64,000 bases of DNA from Fluviicoccus sp. (GTDB taxonomy: Bacteria > Pseudomonadota > Gammaproteobacteria > Pseudomonadales > Moraxellaceae). Positions within the stretch are counted from its first letter, which is position 1. Each line of letters opens with the position of its first letter. Positions 19,341 through 28,861 of the stretch are shown here, one piece after another. A program made the translations under genes and the position numbers. Below the pieces are notes generated by a model. That model was not told the DNA's origin and ran no database searches. It saw only the letters and a program-made list of their open reading frames with translations. The stretch covers positions 248,001 through 312,000 of the forward strand of contig NZ_JAUSMX010000002.1 in the NCBI RefSeq assembly GCF_030646115.1. Direction: 5' to 3'.

Positions 19341-20444
19341 ATGAGCAATCCGATGAACCGCTGGCCACTGGTGGCCGCCGCTGCTGCCGCCTGCTGGCTG
19401 GTCTGGGCCTTGCAATCCATCCTGATGCCATTTCTGGCCGGCGCCTTACTGGCCTATCTTTGCAATCCGCTGGTCAACCGGCTGATGCGGCTGTGGAATC
19501 TGAAACGGGGCACGGCGGTCACAGCCGTTTTCAGCACCCTTCTGGTGGCCGTGACCATCTTCCTAATCTTGCTATTGCCGGTGCTGTGGCGACAGTTCAT
19601 TTATCTGGAGTCCCGGCTGCCCGCCCTGCTGCGCTGGGTTAACCGGGAAGGCATTCCCTGGTTGGAAAAAACATTCCGCATTGATCTTGACCGCCTGGAC
19701 ATGGATCTGATTTCCGGATGGCTTTCGTCCTACTGGCAGGAAGCGGGTTCGGCTGCCGGAAACGTCCTGACCCGGGTTGCGCAGTCCAGCATGGATATCC
19801 TGTCGTTGTTCGGGCTGATCGCGCTGGTGCCTGTAGTCATGTTTTATCTGCTGATGGACTGGGATAAATTGCTGAAAAACCTGCATGGTCTGATTCCTCT
19901 TCAGCACGAACGGCGGGTTTCCGGTATTGCCGCCGAGTGTGACGAAGTGCTTTCCGCCTTCGTGCGCGGACAGTTCATTGTCATGTTGCTGCTGGGTGTC
20001 ATTTATGCCGTCGGCCTGCAAATCGCCGGGATCAAACTGGGCATTCTCATTGGCTTGCTGGCCGGCTTGGGCAGCATCATTCCGTATCTGGGTTTCACCA
20101 TCGGCATCATTTTTGCCTCAGTGGCGGCGCTGTTCCAGTTCGGATTGAAACTGGATCCGCTGCTGATGGTTTGGGCGGTATTCATGGTCGGCCAGATACT
20201 GGAGGGCTGGGTGTTGCAGCCATACCTGATTGGCGACAAGATCGGTTTGCCGCCGGTCATGGTCATTTTCGCCATCATGGCCGGCGGCCAGTTAGCCGGT
20301 CTGGTCGGCATGCTCTTGGCACTGCCCGTGGCCGCCATTATCATGGTACTCTTGCGCCATGCTCATGACAGGTATCGCAGCAGCGATTTCTACCAGCGCA
20401 CCGGAACGGCGGAACCCGCCTCTGGTGAAGAACCGGACCTCTGA
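19341..20444 (+). CDS. PerM / AI-2E family transporter (367 aa)
   Basis: About eight membrane spans in the family pattern: two N-terminal spans (LVAAAAAACWLVWALQSILM...FLAGALLAYLCNPLV), a central amphipathic periplasmic part (residues ~85-150), then a C-terminal block with VRGQFIVMLLLGVIYAVGLQ, GLLAGLGSIIPYLGFTIG and LEGWVLQPYLIGDKIGLPPV. Members have been linked to quorum-signal export or Na+/H+ antiport, so the substrate cannot be inferred. AGGAA lies 9 bases upstream of the start. The hda gene, which I recall next to such genes in pseudomonads, is absent here. Confidence 0.88.
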   Translation: MSNPMNRWPLVAAAAAACWLVWALQSILMPFLAGALLAYLCNPLVNRLMRLWNLKRGTAVTAVFSTLLVAVTIFLILLLPVLWRQFIYLESRLPALLRWVNREGIPWLEKTFRIDLDRLDMDLISGWLSSYWQEAGSAAGNVLTRVAQSSMDILSLFGLIALVPVVMFYLLMDWDKLLKNLHGLIPLQHERRVSGIAAECDEVLSAFVRGQFIVMLLLGVIYAVGLQIAGIKLGILIGLLAGLGSIIPYLGFTIGIIFASVAALFQFGLKLDPLLMVWAVFMVGQILEGWVLQPYLIGDKIGLPPVMVIFAIMAGGQLAGLVGMLLALPVAAIIMVLLRHAHDRYRSSDFYQRTGTAEPASGEEPDL

Positions 20445-20492
20445 GCTTGACCGCCGCCCTGACAGCGGCGGAAATACTCCTGGACTCTAGTA

Positions 20493-21290
20493 ATGACCGA
20501 TACAGAAAACAATAGCTACCCTCATCCCCGCCCCCCCGAGGAATACACTATTGATGATCTGGCCCGAACCGCCGGCACCACCGTGCGGAATGTTCGCGCC
20601 TATCAGGACAAGGGCATTCTGCCGCCGCCCGAACGTCGTGGACGCACCGGCATTTATACCGACGCCCACCTGGCGCGGCTTCGGGTCATCGGGCAACTGC
20701 TTTCACGCGGTTACAGCATCGCCAACATTTCCGAACTGATTGCAGCCTGGGAAAGCGGCCATGACCTGCGCCAGCTGCTGGGACTCGAAAACGCCATTAC
20801 CACCCCGTGGTCGGATGATACCCCAACGTATTATGACATCCTGCAACTGCTCAAGGATTTCGGGCCAAGCGTGACCCAGGATGAAATACTGCAGGCGGCG
20901 CGATTGGGCATGATCGAAATCACCCCGGACGACTCCCGACTGCGTGTACCCAGCCCGCGCCTGCTCAACGCCGGCATCCAGCTGGTGCAGGAAGGCCTGC
21001 CGCTGGGCGAGCTGCTCAGCATCATCGAAGGTGTCCGCGACAACGTGGAATATGTTGCGGATGAACTGGTCAAGCTGATTGTACGGCTGGTTTTTGACCC
21101 CTACGGGAAAGACAGGCTGCCGCCACCTGAAGATGTGGAGAAACTGACCAATCTGGTTTGGCGCTTGCGACCCATTGCCGACATAGCCATTGCCGCCGAA
21201 GTTGGCCGGGCCATGGAAAAAGCCATCAATGACCACCTGAGTGAACGTCTGGTCGCCGTGATGACGCATATGCGTGAAGAAAAAAAATAG
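20493..21290 (+). CDS. MerR-family transcriptional regulator (265 aa)
   Basis: The N-terminal winged helix is clear: YTIDDLARTAGTTVRNVRAYQDKGILPPPERRG (two segments), then GIYTDAHLARLRVIGQLLSRGYSIANISELI, with the MerR wing and dimerisation helix start at about residues 18-90. The C-terminal ~165 residues are long and helical and do not resemble a metal-binding MerR tail, so an organic or lipid effector is more likely (inference). It could regulate the adjacent genes, but a 190-bp gap follows. Confidence 0.85.
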   Translation: MTDTENNSYPHPRPPEEYTIDDLARTAGTTVRNVRAYQDKGILPPPERRGRTGIYTDAHLARLRVIGQLLSRGYSIANISELIAAWESGHDLRQLLGLENAITTPWSDDTPTYYDILQLLKDFGPSVTQDEILQAARLGMIEITPDDSRLRVPSPRLLNAGIQLVQEGLPLGELLSIIEGVRDNVEYVADELVKLIVRLVFDPYGKDRLPPPEDVEKLTNLVWRLRPIADIAIAAEVGRAMEKAINDHLSERLVAVMTHMREEKK

Positions 21291-21371
21291 TGTTCAAGGC
21301 GGTAGTCTCGGGCATAATTCCCTGTCGGCAACCCGGCATGCGGTTTGCCTGAGGCGTAGAGTCGGACACCC

Positions 21372-21392
21372 TGACATTCCTCCCGAATGTCA
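21372..21392. promoter_or_regulatory. Perfect inverted repeat TGACATTC-CTCCC-GAATGTCA
   Basis: An 8-bp perfect dyad with a 5-bp spacer, 88 bp upstream of the first CSLREA gene. It has no T-tract, so it is more like an operator than a terminator. It could be bound by the preceding MerR protein, whose family favours spaced dyads. Confidence 0.4.
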
Positions 21393-21479
21393 CAGAAAAG
21401 CATAAGACAAGATCGCGCTCCCTCACTAGAATACGGACGCATAACAAAAACACACGCTTTGAATCAGGAGAACACCAGC

Positions 21480-23522
21480 ATGTCAAGAATTCAGGGTGCA
21501 TCCATTGCAGCTCTGCTTGCCCTCGTTTCTGCCATCGGTCATGCCGACGCATTGCTGGTCAACACCATCGAAGATGAAGACAATCTGATCAACAAGAATT
21601 GCTCCCTTCGCGAGGCCGTCAGTTACGTCCACAACAAAAATCTGATCCTGAAAAGCCTGCCCTTCGTAGAGACTCCCATTACCTTCAAGACTGCCCGAAT
21701 CAAGAGTCTGGAGTCTGATAAGAAAATTTATGAAACCCAACTGGAAGGCGCCACCGGTGCGGATAAAGCACGTCTGGAAGGCGAAATCAAGCGTATAGAC
21801 GGTGAAGTGGCGGACTTGAATGCCCAAGTCGCCGTTCTAGAAGAGTCCAAAAAGGCCATTCTCAGCCAGGTGACCGGCCTGCAGATTTATGGCTGTACTC
21901 CAGGTGCCGCGTCAGAAGCCGATATCATATCCCTGAAAAGCGATCTGTCTCCGGACCCGGCCAAGCCTACCCCCTTTCAGATCAAACTGAGGCCAATCAC
22001 GGTCTCTGACTCCATGACCATTCAACGCGATGACAGCGCGGACAGCACCGATCCAACCGTGATTGAAGTCACACCGACCATTCAGGTGCAGGGTGATTTT
22101 CGGGCTTTCAATCTGGATGACGGAATTGCTGACCAGAAATCCCGGATTCTGGTGTTGTTGAGCGACCTGATCATCTCCGGTTGCAACCATGATCCGGCAG
22201 CTCCCAAAGTTTGCGATGTCAACGGCGGTGTCATTTATAACCGTGAAAACCTGGAAACTACCGGTGTCACCATTCGTGACGGTAACGCCTCTGGTATGGG
22301 TGGTGGGTTGTATCTCGCCGATTACGGCACGGTAAGGCTGCTGGACTCCACTTTTGAAAAAAACAGGGCGGCAGATGGCGCCGCCCTGTATAGCTTGGAG
22401 CCAGGTGTGCAGGTTCAGCGCTCTGCGTTTACAGCCAACACCAGCACAAATGGCAGCAATGCAGTCTTCCGGGTTGTCAAAGGTGTTTTTACGGATGCAT
22501 TCGGCCCGAATGGCGGACCCTTTGTCATTTCCAGTACTTTTTCAGGTAATGCCGGCGTTGCGATTCAGGTTCCCGCAGAGCTTAAACTGCTTAATCTGAC
22601 GGTGGTGCTGAATGACGCCGGAATCAACTTCAACAACCTGAATCTGGATGTCACCAACTCCATTATCGCGGGAAACTCCGGTAATGACTGTATCAATGAA
22701 GGCGTGCTGACCAAATTCCGCTTCAACCTGTTCATGAACGGTTGCCCCATGGGTCTGGCGGCGGACAAGAATCTGCAAATCAGCGGTGTGGGGGCGGAAA
22801 CCCTGATTGCAGATGCAAATTCCGATGACAAATGTGATCTCCCACCGGCGGTCGGTCTGCTCTGCCCGCTCAATGCCAACGGCGGAAAGGCAAAGTCGCA
22901 CCTGCCCCGCATGCTGGCCTCTTACACAGATATATTGGAATCCCCCATCATCAATAAAGGCATGGCGCCTGGCGATGTATCATCCACCGAAGGTTGTGCC
23001 CCCGTAGACCAGCGCGGTGTGACAACACAACTGTGTGATATTGGCGCGGTGGAGCTGGTATCCCTGAATCAGGCCACACAAGGCAAGGATGTGAAATCCG
23101 GAGATACAGTCAGGTTCAGCATGCTGGAGAAAATCGGCGACGGAGAATTGCTGCCATCGGAAAAATGCCCGATCATTGTTCCCGCCAACAGTAACTACCA
23201 TCCGGAAATTGACGGCTGCCCCACCATTACCAAATCCCCGGTCCGGGGCCGTCTCAGTTTTGACAAAGTGACCCGTGAAGTGATTTATACCCCGATTGAC
23301 TCATATCATGGCCGGGACAAGTTCAATTATTCGGTTGTCACCACCCTGAGCCGGTTCAGTAATGCCATCAATAACCGGACATTGACCATGGAGGTCACGG
23401 TCGTGGCCGAACCGGACAATACCTTCCAATCCAAGACTTTTGCCGGCGGTGCTTTCGGCTGGTCCGGGTTGATTATGCTGGCAGGGCTGGCCATCTCCCG
23501 CCGCCGGGTTAAAAGAGGATAA
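21480..23522 (+). CDS. CSLREA-motif surface/secreted protein with GlyGly-CTERM-like tail (680 aa)
   Basis: The start MSRIQGASIAALLALVSAIGHADA has a CAGGAG ribosome site 8 bases upstream and a signal peptide. NCSLREAVSYVHN (about 39-51) is the CSLREA domain, which precedes right-handed beta-helix passengers in exported proteins. A coiled-coil stretch follows (ESDKKIYETQLEGA...), then beta-helix repeats (GGVIYNRENLETTGVTIRDG, GMGGGLYLADYGTVRLLDS). The C-terminus GGAFGWSGLIMLAGLAISRRR resembles a GlyGly-CTERM sorting signal: small-residue motif, one span, basic end. Members are usually exported by type II secretion and cleaved by rhombosortase. It is 5 bp upstream of a paralogue. Confidence 0.8.
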   Translation: MSRIQGASIAALLALVSAIGHADALLVNTIEDEDNLINKNCSLREAVSYVHNKNLILKSLPFVETPITFKTARIKSLESDKKIYETQLEGATGADKARLEGEIKRIDGEVADLNAQVAVLEESKKAILSQVTGLQIYGCTPGAASEADIISLKSDLSPDPAKPTPFQIKLRPITVSDSMTIQRDDSADSTDPTVIEVTPTIQVQGDFRAFNLDDGIADQKSRILVLLSDLIISGCNHDPAAPKVCDVNGGVIYNRENLETTGVTIRDGNASGMGGGLYLADYGTVRLLDSTFEKNRAADGAALYSLEPGVQVQRSAFTANTSTNGSNAVFRVVKGVFTDAFGPNGGPFVISSTFSGNAGVAIQVPAELKLLNLTVVLNDAGINFNNLNLDVTNSIIAGNSGNDCINEGVLTKFRFNLFMNGCPMGLAADKNLQISGVGAETLIADANSDDKCDLPPAVGLLCPLNANGGKAKSHLPRMLASYTDILESPIINKGMAPGDVSSTEGCAPVDQRGVTTQLCDIGAVELVSLNQATQGKDVKSGDTVRFSMLEKIGDGELLPSEKCPIIVPANSNYHPEIDGCPTITKSPVRGRLSFDKVTREVIYTPIDSYHGRDKFNYSVVTTLSRFSNAINNRTLTMEVTVVAEPDNTFQSKTFAGGAFGWSGLIMLAGLAISRRRVKRG

Positions 23523-23527
23523 TAACA

Positions 23528-26404
23528 ATGATCAGGCTTAATCCCCTATGGCTGGCAATTCTGGTGGCGGGTGTTACTGCCCTGCCCGCCTCCAGCAATA
23601 ATATCGTAACCATCGTCAAAGTGACCACTTTTGAAGATGAGAATGGCGAAAACCAATCTGCCTGCTCCTTGCGTGAGGCCATCAAGGCCAATAACGATCT
23701 CACCCCGTTTGGGGGCTGCTCCATTGGCAATCGTTATTTGCAGAACACCATCCAATTGCAGAATGGTGAGTACCGGCTGAAAGCCGACGCTGCACACGGT
23801 CCCTTGCTTGCAACACGTGAAATCAAGATTGTCGGCATTGACAATAATGACTATGGCTCGGACAACCCTCTGACCAATAATCGTCCCAAGGTCAATCCGC
23901 CAACCACAGTGATTGACGGTCAGAACGCCGTTCGGATTTTTGACACCACGACCAATGCCTCGGCTCTGGTTCTGGGTAACCTGATTATCCGCAACGGGGT
24001 CGCTGACCGCGGCGGCGCCATCCTGGCCGGCGGCTCCGTCAGTCTGGACAAGGTGTATATCCGCAACAACCGGGCGACGGAAGCCGGCGGTGCCATTTAT
24101 TTGTCCGGCGTCAAAGCCTCATTGAATTCAACCCTGTCTTCGTACGAAAACAACCAAGCCAAGATTGGTTCGGCCATTGGCATGTCCTGCATGGACAACC
24201 TGTTGTTTGCCGCACGCACCATTGAATTCAACCAAATGTCAATTATCGGCAATGGTGATGGCAATAACATCAGTGTTATTGATGGCTGTGGTAACCTAAC
24301 TGTCAATATCACCGCTTCTACCATCGCCCGGAATTTAGTCAGCAATACAGTGGACGTGGAGAAGTTAGACAAAGACAACAAGATTATTAAAGTGACGCTC
24401 AACGGCGGTGGTGTTATCCGCATGGTTGATCAAGTCGGCTACTCTTCATCCGTTGCTTTTCAATTTGTCACAGCTGCTGAAAACGGACCTGCGCCGGTAA
24501 TCACCTATAGCAATCTTCAATCCTTATCCCTTAACAGCTCGGTGATTGCTTTCAATAGTGGTGCTGGCTGCAAAGACACCAACGCCTTGTTTGAAACGGC
24601 TCTTGCCGGGGATTACAACAGCCTTGAGGGCTGTGCCTTTGACACCAAGCAGGCAGGAACCCGTAACATAGTTCTGGACGGACTGGCCGACGCCACGTTA
24701 GCCAATGAACTGGAGGCCTTGGGTAATTATGGCGGCCTGACACCGAATTACCTTCCCAGACTGACATCTAAATACGTTCTGGACAAAGCTGCCAGTGGTG
24801 AGCTGTGCCCGGAAGTCCTGGACCAGCGCGGAGCCCCCCGTAACGCCAATATGACTTGCGAACGTGGTGCTGTTGAGCGCCGGCAACTGTTGGCAGCAGA
24901 AGATCTGCGAATCAAGAACAGTATTGGCTCCAATCGGGCTATTTTGGCCAACTTGCTGGACAACGATGCCCCCTCAGAAACATTCAGTGGCGGGATCTGG
25001 TCTGCGGGTACCCTTAGCAGCCCTGACATGAAGTGGCCAACTGCATCCTCACTGTTAGCAGTCCCTGCGCCGCTGGTGCGACCAGTTCGGAAAGTCAGCC
25101 TGATTGCCATACCGGGCACAGTTGCCTGCTCAGTACTGGACTCCGTCGGCACCGTCAGCGATGTCATTGATCAGGCCGTCGTGATTGCAACTAAAGTACC
25201 GCCGGTCGCCGATGCCGACAAACGCAGACTTCAGGAAACTGTCAAGACCAAGCTGGCTACTGCACTTGAAAAACTCCGGAAAACCACGCCCAAGAAAGAC
25301 TCCGCTGAGTTGATAGATGAACTGCTTGCCAAGGCGGAAAAAGTTTCCAATGCGGCCGTTGCGGCAAAATTGACAGCCGCCAGGAATCAATTGAAGACTG
25401 ACAAACTTGATATTGATGGCATCAACGCCTTGCAGGCGCTGGCTGAAGAAATGATCAGCTTTGAAAATCAGGCTCGTGATACTGCCCAGTCCGAGTTTCA
25501 GTTGGCCCTGAGTGCCAATAATTCAGCCTTGGCAAAAGCCAAGCTGGAAACGTTTAACGATCTGGACGCGAAAATAGTTCGCAGCAACCAGATCCGGATG
25601 GCCTTTATTTCCAAAAACTATCCCAAGCTTGATGAGGACAGTGTCAACGAAGTCGTCGGGCTGGCTGATGCTGTCATCGCCTATACCACAGCAGCGGCCA
25701 TGAATACTGAGACAACATCCATCATGCTGCGCAAATCTCTGCTGAGTGATCTTGCGACTAACGTGGTGCGACTGGGAAACACCCCTGCAACACAGGACTT
25801 GCTGTTCTATAAGTCCAATGAAGTCACCCCGGCGAATGTGGATCTGAAGTGTACTTACCAAGTCAGGGATGAAGCCACGGCACTCACGTCCAATGTAGCC
25901 AAGCTCACCTTGCAGATAGTCAATAATCCGCCTAACGCAGGGGACGATACCGTGTCCCTTCAGCAAGGGGCTTCCTCGGTGGTCATTGATGTTTTGGCCA
26001 ATGACGATGACAAGGGTGACGGTGTTTTCGGCTCACTGTTCAGCTTGGCCGATGAAAATCCCGCCAAGGCGCTGAATATCCAGATTGAAACCGAGCCTGA
26101 ACTGGGTTATCTCACCGGTGAAGCCGAAGGTCTGTGCCCCAATAACAACTCTATCAATGGAAAAAAATGTTTTGGTGGAAAGCTGACCTACCATCCCGAC
26201 AACAGCCTGTCTCCATTCTCCGACCAGTTTACCTACAGTGTCCTGGACCGGGATCTTGCTGGCTCTCAACCGGCGACTGTGAAGATCATCAACTCGGCTC
26301 CGGCTGACGGTGAGGGGGGGGGCGGATCCTTCGGCTGGCTCTCTCTTGGTGCGTTGGGTATGATGGCGTTCCGCCGTTATCAACGCCGCCAGGTCAAGAA
26401 ATGA
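23528..26404 (+). CDS. Second CSLREA / beta-helix protein with GlyGly-CTERM tail (958 aa)
   Basis: The signal peptide is MIRLNPLWLAILVAGVTALPAS. ACSLREAIKANNDLTPFGGC gives the CSLREA motif, followed by beta-helix repeats such as LGNLIIRNGVADRGGAILAGG and NNRATEAGGAIYLSG. A long helical insertion (about residues 550-740) follows, then an Ig/cadherin-like module ANDDDKGDGVFGSLFS. The C-terminus GEGGGGSFGWLSLGALGMMA plus basic residues is a convincing GlyGly-CTERM signal. It is a paralogue of the upstream gene, and its stop overlaps the DUF2057 start (ATGA at 26401). The cell-surface role is unknown; adhesion is plausible. Confidence 0.82.
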   Translation: MIRLNPLWLAILVAGVTALPASSNNIVTIVKVTTFEDENGENQSACSLREAIKANNDLTPFGGCSIGNRYLQNTIQLQNGEYRLKADAAHGPLLATREIKIVGIDNNDYGSDNPLTNNRPKVNPPTTVIDGQNAVRIFDTTTNASALVLGNLIIRNGVADRGGAILAGGSVSLDKVYIRNNRATEAGGAIYLSGVKASLNSTLSSYENNQAKIGSAIGMSCMDNLLFAARTIEFNQMSIIGNGDGNNISVIDGCGNLTVNITASTIARNLVSNTVDVEKLDKDNKIIKVTLNGGGVIRMVDQVGYSSSVAFQFVTAAENGPAPVITYSNLQSLSLNSSVIAFNSGAGCKDTNALFETALAGDYNSLEGCAFDTKQAGTRNIVLDGLADATLANELEALGNYGGLTPNYLPRLTSKYVLDKAASGELCPEVLDQRGAPRNANMTCERGAVERRQLLAAEDLRIKNSIGSNRAILANLLDNDAPSETFSGGIWSAGTLSSPDMKWPTASSLLAVPAPLVRPVRKVSLIAIPGTVACSVLDSVGTVSDVIDQAVVIATKVPPVADADKRRLQETVKTKLATALEKLRKTTPKKDSAELIDELLAKAEKVSNAAVAAKLTAARNQLKTDKLDIDGINALQALAEEMISFENQARDTAQSEFQLALSANNSALAKAKLETFNDLDAKIVRSNQIRMAFISKNYPKLDEDSVNEVVGLADAVIAYTTAAAMNTETTSIMLRKSLLSDLATNVVRLGNTPATQDLLFYKSNEVTPANVDLKCTYQVRDEATALTSNVAKLTLQIVNNPPNAGDDTVSLQQGASSVVIDVLANDDDKGDGVFGSLFSLADENPAKALNIQIETEPELGYLTGEAEGLCPNNNSINGKKCFGGKLTYHPDNSLSPFSDQFTYSVLDRDLAGSQPATVKIINSAPADGEGGGGSFGWLSLGALGMMAFRRYQRRQVKK

Positions 26405-27033
26405 GAGTTATGCAAGTCAAGCCATTACTGTTGTCACTGATGCTGGGGTTGGGTGCAGCCCTCCCCAGCCTTTCAACGGCAACAGATGCCGCATTGAAAA
26501 CCCAATCCGTTGCCCGCGTTTCCTCCCCCGAAATCATCCAGATTCTCAGCGTGGATGGTGACGAGCAGTTAGGGGCCATGTTTGGTTCCCGCGCCAGAAC
26601 ACTGGAGTTGACGCCGGGGGAACATGTTGTCAGTGTGCGTTATACCCAGCTTTTCCAGTTGGGGGCTGACGACCATGACATTATTAAATCAGCCCCTATC
26701 GCCTTCCGGTTTACGGCTGAAGCCGGTAAACACTACACCTTCACCGTCAATCCGCCAAAACGTCACGATGCGGCGGTTGCCTTCGCCAAGAATCCCGATA
26801 TCCGACTGGTAGATAGCGCTTCAGGCGAAAGCCGCTCCGGCATTCTGGTCAAGTCACTGGGCCAGGCGTCGCTGGTGGATACCATGAGCAAGGCCTTCCA
26901 AACCGCGACCAATGACGACACCACCGGAGCCAATGGAAGGCTGGAGTCGCTGAAGACCTTGTGGCTGAATGCCACTCCCGCCGAAAAGCAGGCGTTTGCC
27001 GCCTGGCTGGCAGCCCAGGCCGCCGCCAAATAA
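26401..27033 (+). CDS. DUF2057 (YccT-like) exported protein (210 aa)
   Basis: A signal peptide (MQVKPLLLSLMLGLGAALPSLSTA) begins at the second Met; ATG 26401 overlaps the previous stop and ATG 26410 is the alternative. The core has VDGDEQLGAMF, LELTPGEHVVSVRYTQLF and FRFTAEAGKHYTFTVNPP, the DUF2057 pattern. E. coli YccT (CsgI) of this family inhibits curli assembly, so a periplasmic chaperone- or inhibitor-like role toward the two surface proteins is possible (inference). It is the last gene of the operon. Confidence 0.8.
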   Translation: MRVMQVKPLLLSLMLGLGAALPSLSTATDAALKTQSVARVSSPEIIQILSVDGDEQLGAMFGSRARTLELTPGEHVVSVRYTQLFQLGADDHDIIKSAPIAFRFTAEAGKHYTFTVNPPKRHDAAVAFAKNPDIRLVDSASGESRSGILVKSLGQASLVDTMSKAFQTATNDDTTGANGRLESLKTLWLNATPAEKQAFAAWLAAQAAAK

Positions 27034-27048
27034 GCCATTGTTTTGCCA

Positions 27049-27085
27049 AACAACAAAGGGGCCAATATGGCCCCTTTGTTGTTTT
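27049..27085. terminator. Bidirectional terminator (16-bp perfect stem)
   Basis: AACAACAAAGGGGCCA pairs perfectly with 27068-27083 across the loop ATA, with A and T tracts on both sides. It serves the convergent DUF2057 and dcd genes. Confidence 0.9.
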
Positions 27086-27099
27086 CAAGGTGAGCAGAA

Positions 27100-27666
27100 T
27101 CAGGCCTTGGGCAAGGTCACCCCGGTTTGGCCCTGATACTTGCCGCCGCGATCCTTGTAGGAGGTTTCGCAGACTTCATCGGATTCAAAGAACAGCATCT
27201 GCGCCACACCTTCGTTAGCATAAATCTTCGCGGGCAAATTGGTGGTGTTGGAGAACTCCAGCGTCACATGCCCTTCCCACTCCGGCTCCAGCGGCGTGAC
27301 GTTGACGATGATGCCGCAGCGTGCGTATGTCGACTTGCCCAGGCAAATGGTCAGCACGTTACGCGGAATCTTGAAGTATTCCACCGTGCGGGCCAGCGCA
27401 AAGGAATTGGGCGGAATGATGCAGATATCGGAATGGATATCGACAAAGCTCTTTTCATCGAAGTTCTTCGGGTCCACCGTGGCGCCGAAGACGTTGGTGA
27501 AGACCTTGAACTCGCGGGAGCATCGCACATCATAACCGTAGCTGGAAACACCGTAGGAAATGATCTTCTCGCCACCTGCCACACGCACCTGGCCGGGTTC
27601 GAAGGGGCTGATCATGTCGTGCTGTTCGGCCATGCGGCGAATCCACTTGTCTGCTTTGATCGTCAT
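27100..27666 (-). CDS. dcd: dCTP deaminase (188 aa)
   Basis: Makes dUTP from dCTP for thymidylate synthesis. [16 protein letters not shown] and [20 protein letters not shown] (catalytic Glu region) are diagnostic, as is the C-terminal [13 protein letters not shown] lid. Length matches E. coli Dcd. It follows mrp by 27 bp on the same strand. Confidence 0.96.
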   Translation of the reverse strand: MTIKADKWIRRMAEQHDMISPFEPGQVRVAGGEKIISYGVSSYGYDVRCSREFKVFTNVFGATVDPKNFDEKSFVDIHSDICIIPPNSFALARTVEYFKIPRNVLTICLGKSTYARCGIIVNVTPLEPEWEGHVTLEFSNTTNLPAKIYANEGVAQMLFFESDEVCETSYKDRGGKYQGQTGVTLPKA

Positions 27667-27693
27667 GAGTGCGCTTCCGTTGAATGCCTGAAA

Positions 27694-28767
27694 TTATTTG
27701 GGAGTGAAAAAGCCGATGCGATTGGTGGGCACCACTTCGTGTTGCGCCAGCTTGACCGCGATACGACGGGCAATGTTACGGTAATGCATGGCCAGCGGAC
27801 CATCCGGATCGGCCACCACCGTGGGTTTGCCGTTGTCCGTCTGTTCACGGATGCTCTTGTCCAGCGGCAATTGACCCAGCAGTTCGGTCTGGTACTCACG
27901 GGCAATACGCTCACCGCCGCCTTCTCCGAAAATGGCTTCACTATGGCCGCAGTTCGAGCATACATGCAGCGCCATGTTTTCGACCACACCCAGCACGTCA
28001 ATGCTGACCTTGCGGAACATCTCAATGCCCTTCTTGGCGTCCAGCAGCGCGATGTCCTGCGGCGTGCTGACGATGACAGCCCCGGAAACAGGAATACGCT
28101 GCGCCAGCGTCAGCTGGATGTCACCGGTGCCGGGCGGCATGTCGATGACCAGATAGTCCAGGTCCTGCCAGGCGGTTTGCCCGAACAACTGCAGCAGCGC
28201 CCCGGTGACTTTCGGACCGCGCCACACCACCGGGTTGTTGTCATCAATCAGGAAACCGATGGACATGGCCTGCAAGCCGAAAGCCTGCATCGGCACAAAT
28301 GCCTCGTTGCGGATTTCCGGACGCTGGTTGAACAGGCCGAGCATGGTGGGAATGCTGGGACCGTAGATGTCGGCATCGAGAATGCCCACGCGCGCGCCCT
28401 CGGCGGCCAGCGCCAGCGCCAGATTGACGGCGGTGGTGGACTTGCCGACGCCGCCCTTACCCGACGCCACCACAATCACGTTCTTGATGGGCGGCACGGA
28501 TTCAACATTGTTGGTGGGCTTGCTGCGCGGCACCTTCAGAATGAAATCGTAGGCAATGCGACCGGCGCCGGCATCGGTCAGGGTTTGCACCACCAGATCA
28601 CGCAGTTCATCCACGCAACCGGCAAAGGGATAAGGCATGGCCAGTTGAATGCTGACCAGATCGCCGTCGATGTCCATGCTTTCTGTCAAGGCCAGCAAAT
28701 CCTTGCCCATCCAGGGATCGACCTGGCGGCTGAGTGCGGATTCAAGGTGCTTGCGGGACAGGGACAT
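27694..28767 (-). CDS. apbC: Iron-sulfur carrier protein ApbC / Mrp-type P-loop ATPase (357 aa)
   Basis: The start [13 protein letters not shown] (28767) has GGAG 7 bases upstream. An N-terminal MIP18-like domain (~1-90) precedes [20 protein letters not shown] (Walker A), [14 protein letters not shown] and [29 protein letters not shown] carries the CxxC pair that bridges a [4Fe-4S] cluster. It delivers Fe-S clusters to apoproteins. It is divergent from metG, 94 bp apart, a common pairing. Confidence 0.95.
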   Translation of the reverse strand: MSLSRKHLESALSRQVDPWMGKDLLALTESMDIDGDLVSIQLAMPYPFAGCVDELRDLVVQTLTDAGAGRIAYDFILKVPRSKPTNNVESVPPIKNVIVVASGKGGVGKSTTAVNLALALAAEGARVGILDADIYGPSIPTMLGLFNQRPEIRNEAFVPMQAFGLQAMSIGFLIDDNNPVVWRGPKVTGALLQLFGQTAWQDLDYLVIDMPPGTGDIQLTLAQRIPVSGAVIVSTPQDIALLDAKKGIEMFRKVSIDVLGVVENMALHVCSNCGHSEAIFGEGGGERIAREYQTELLGQLPLDKSIREQTDNGKPTVVADPDGPLAMHYRNIARRIAVKLAQHEVVPTNRIGFFTPK

Positions 28768-28861
28768 GAAGGACTCCGGAGGCAAAAGACAGGCTGCGTA
28801 TGCTACCCCATTTTGCGCTATAGTAGCGACCTTCAAATTTTCATCCGGACGCCCCCTGCCC

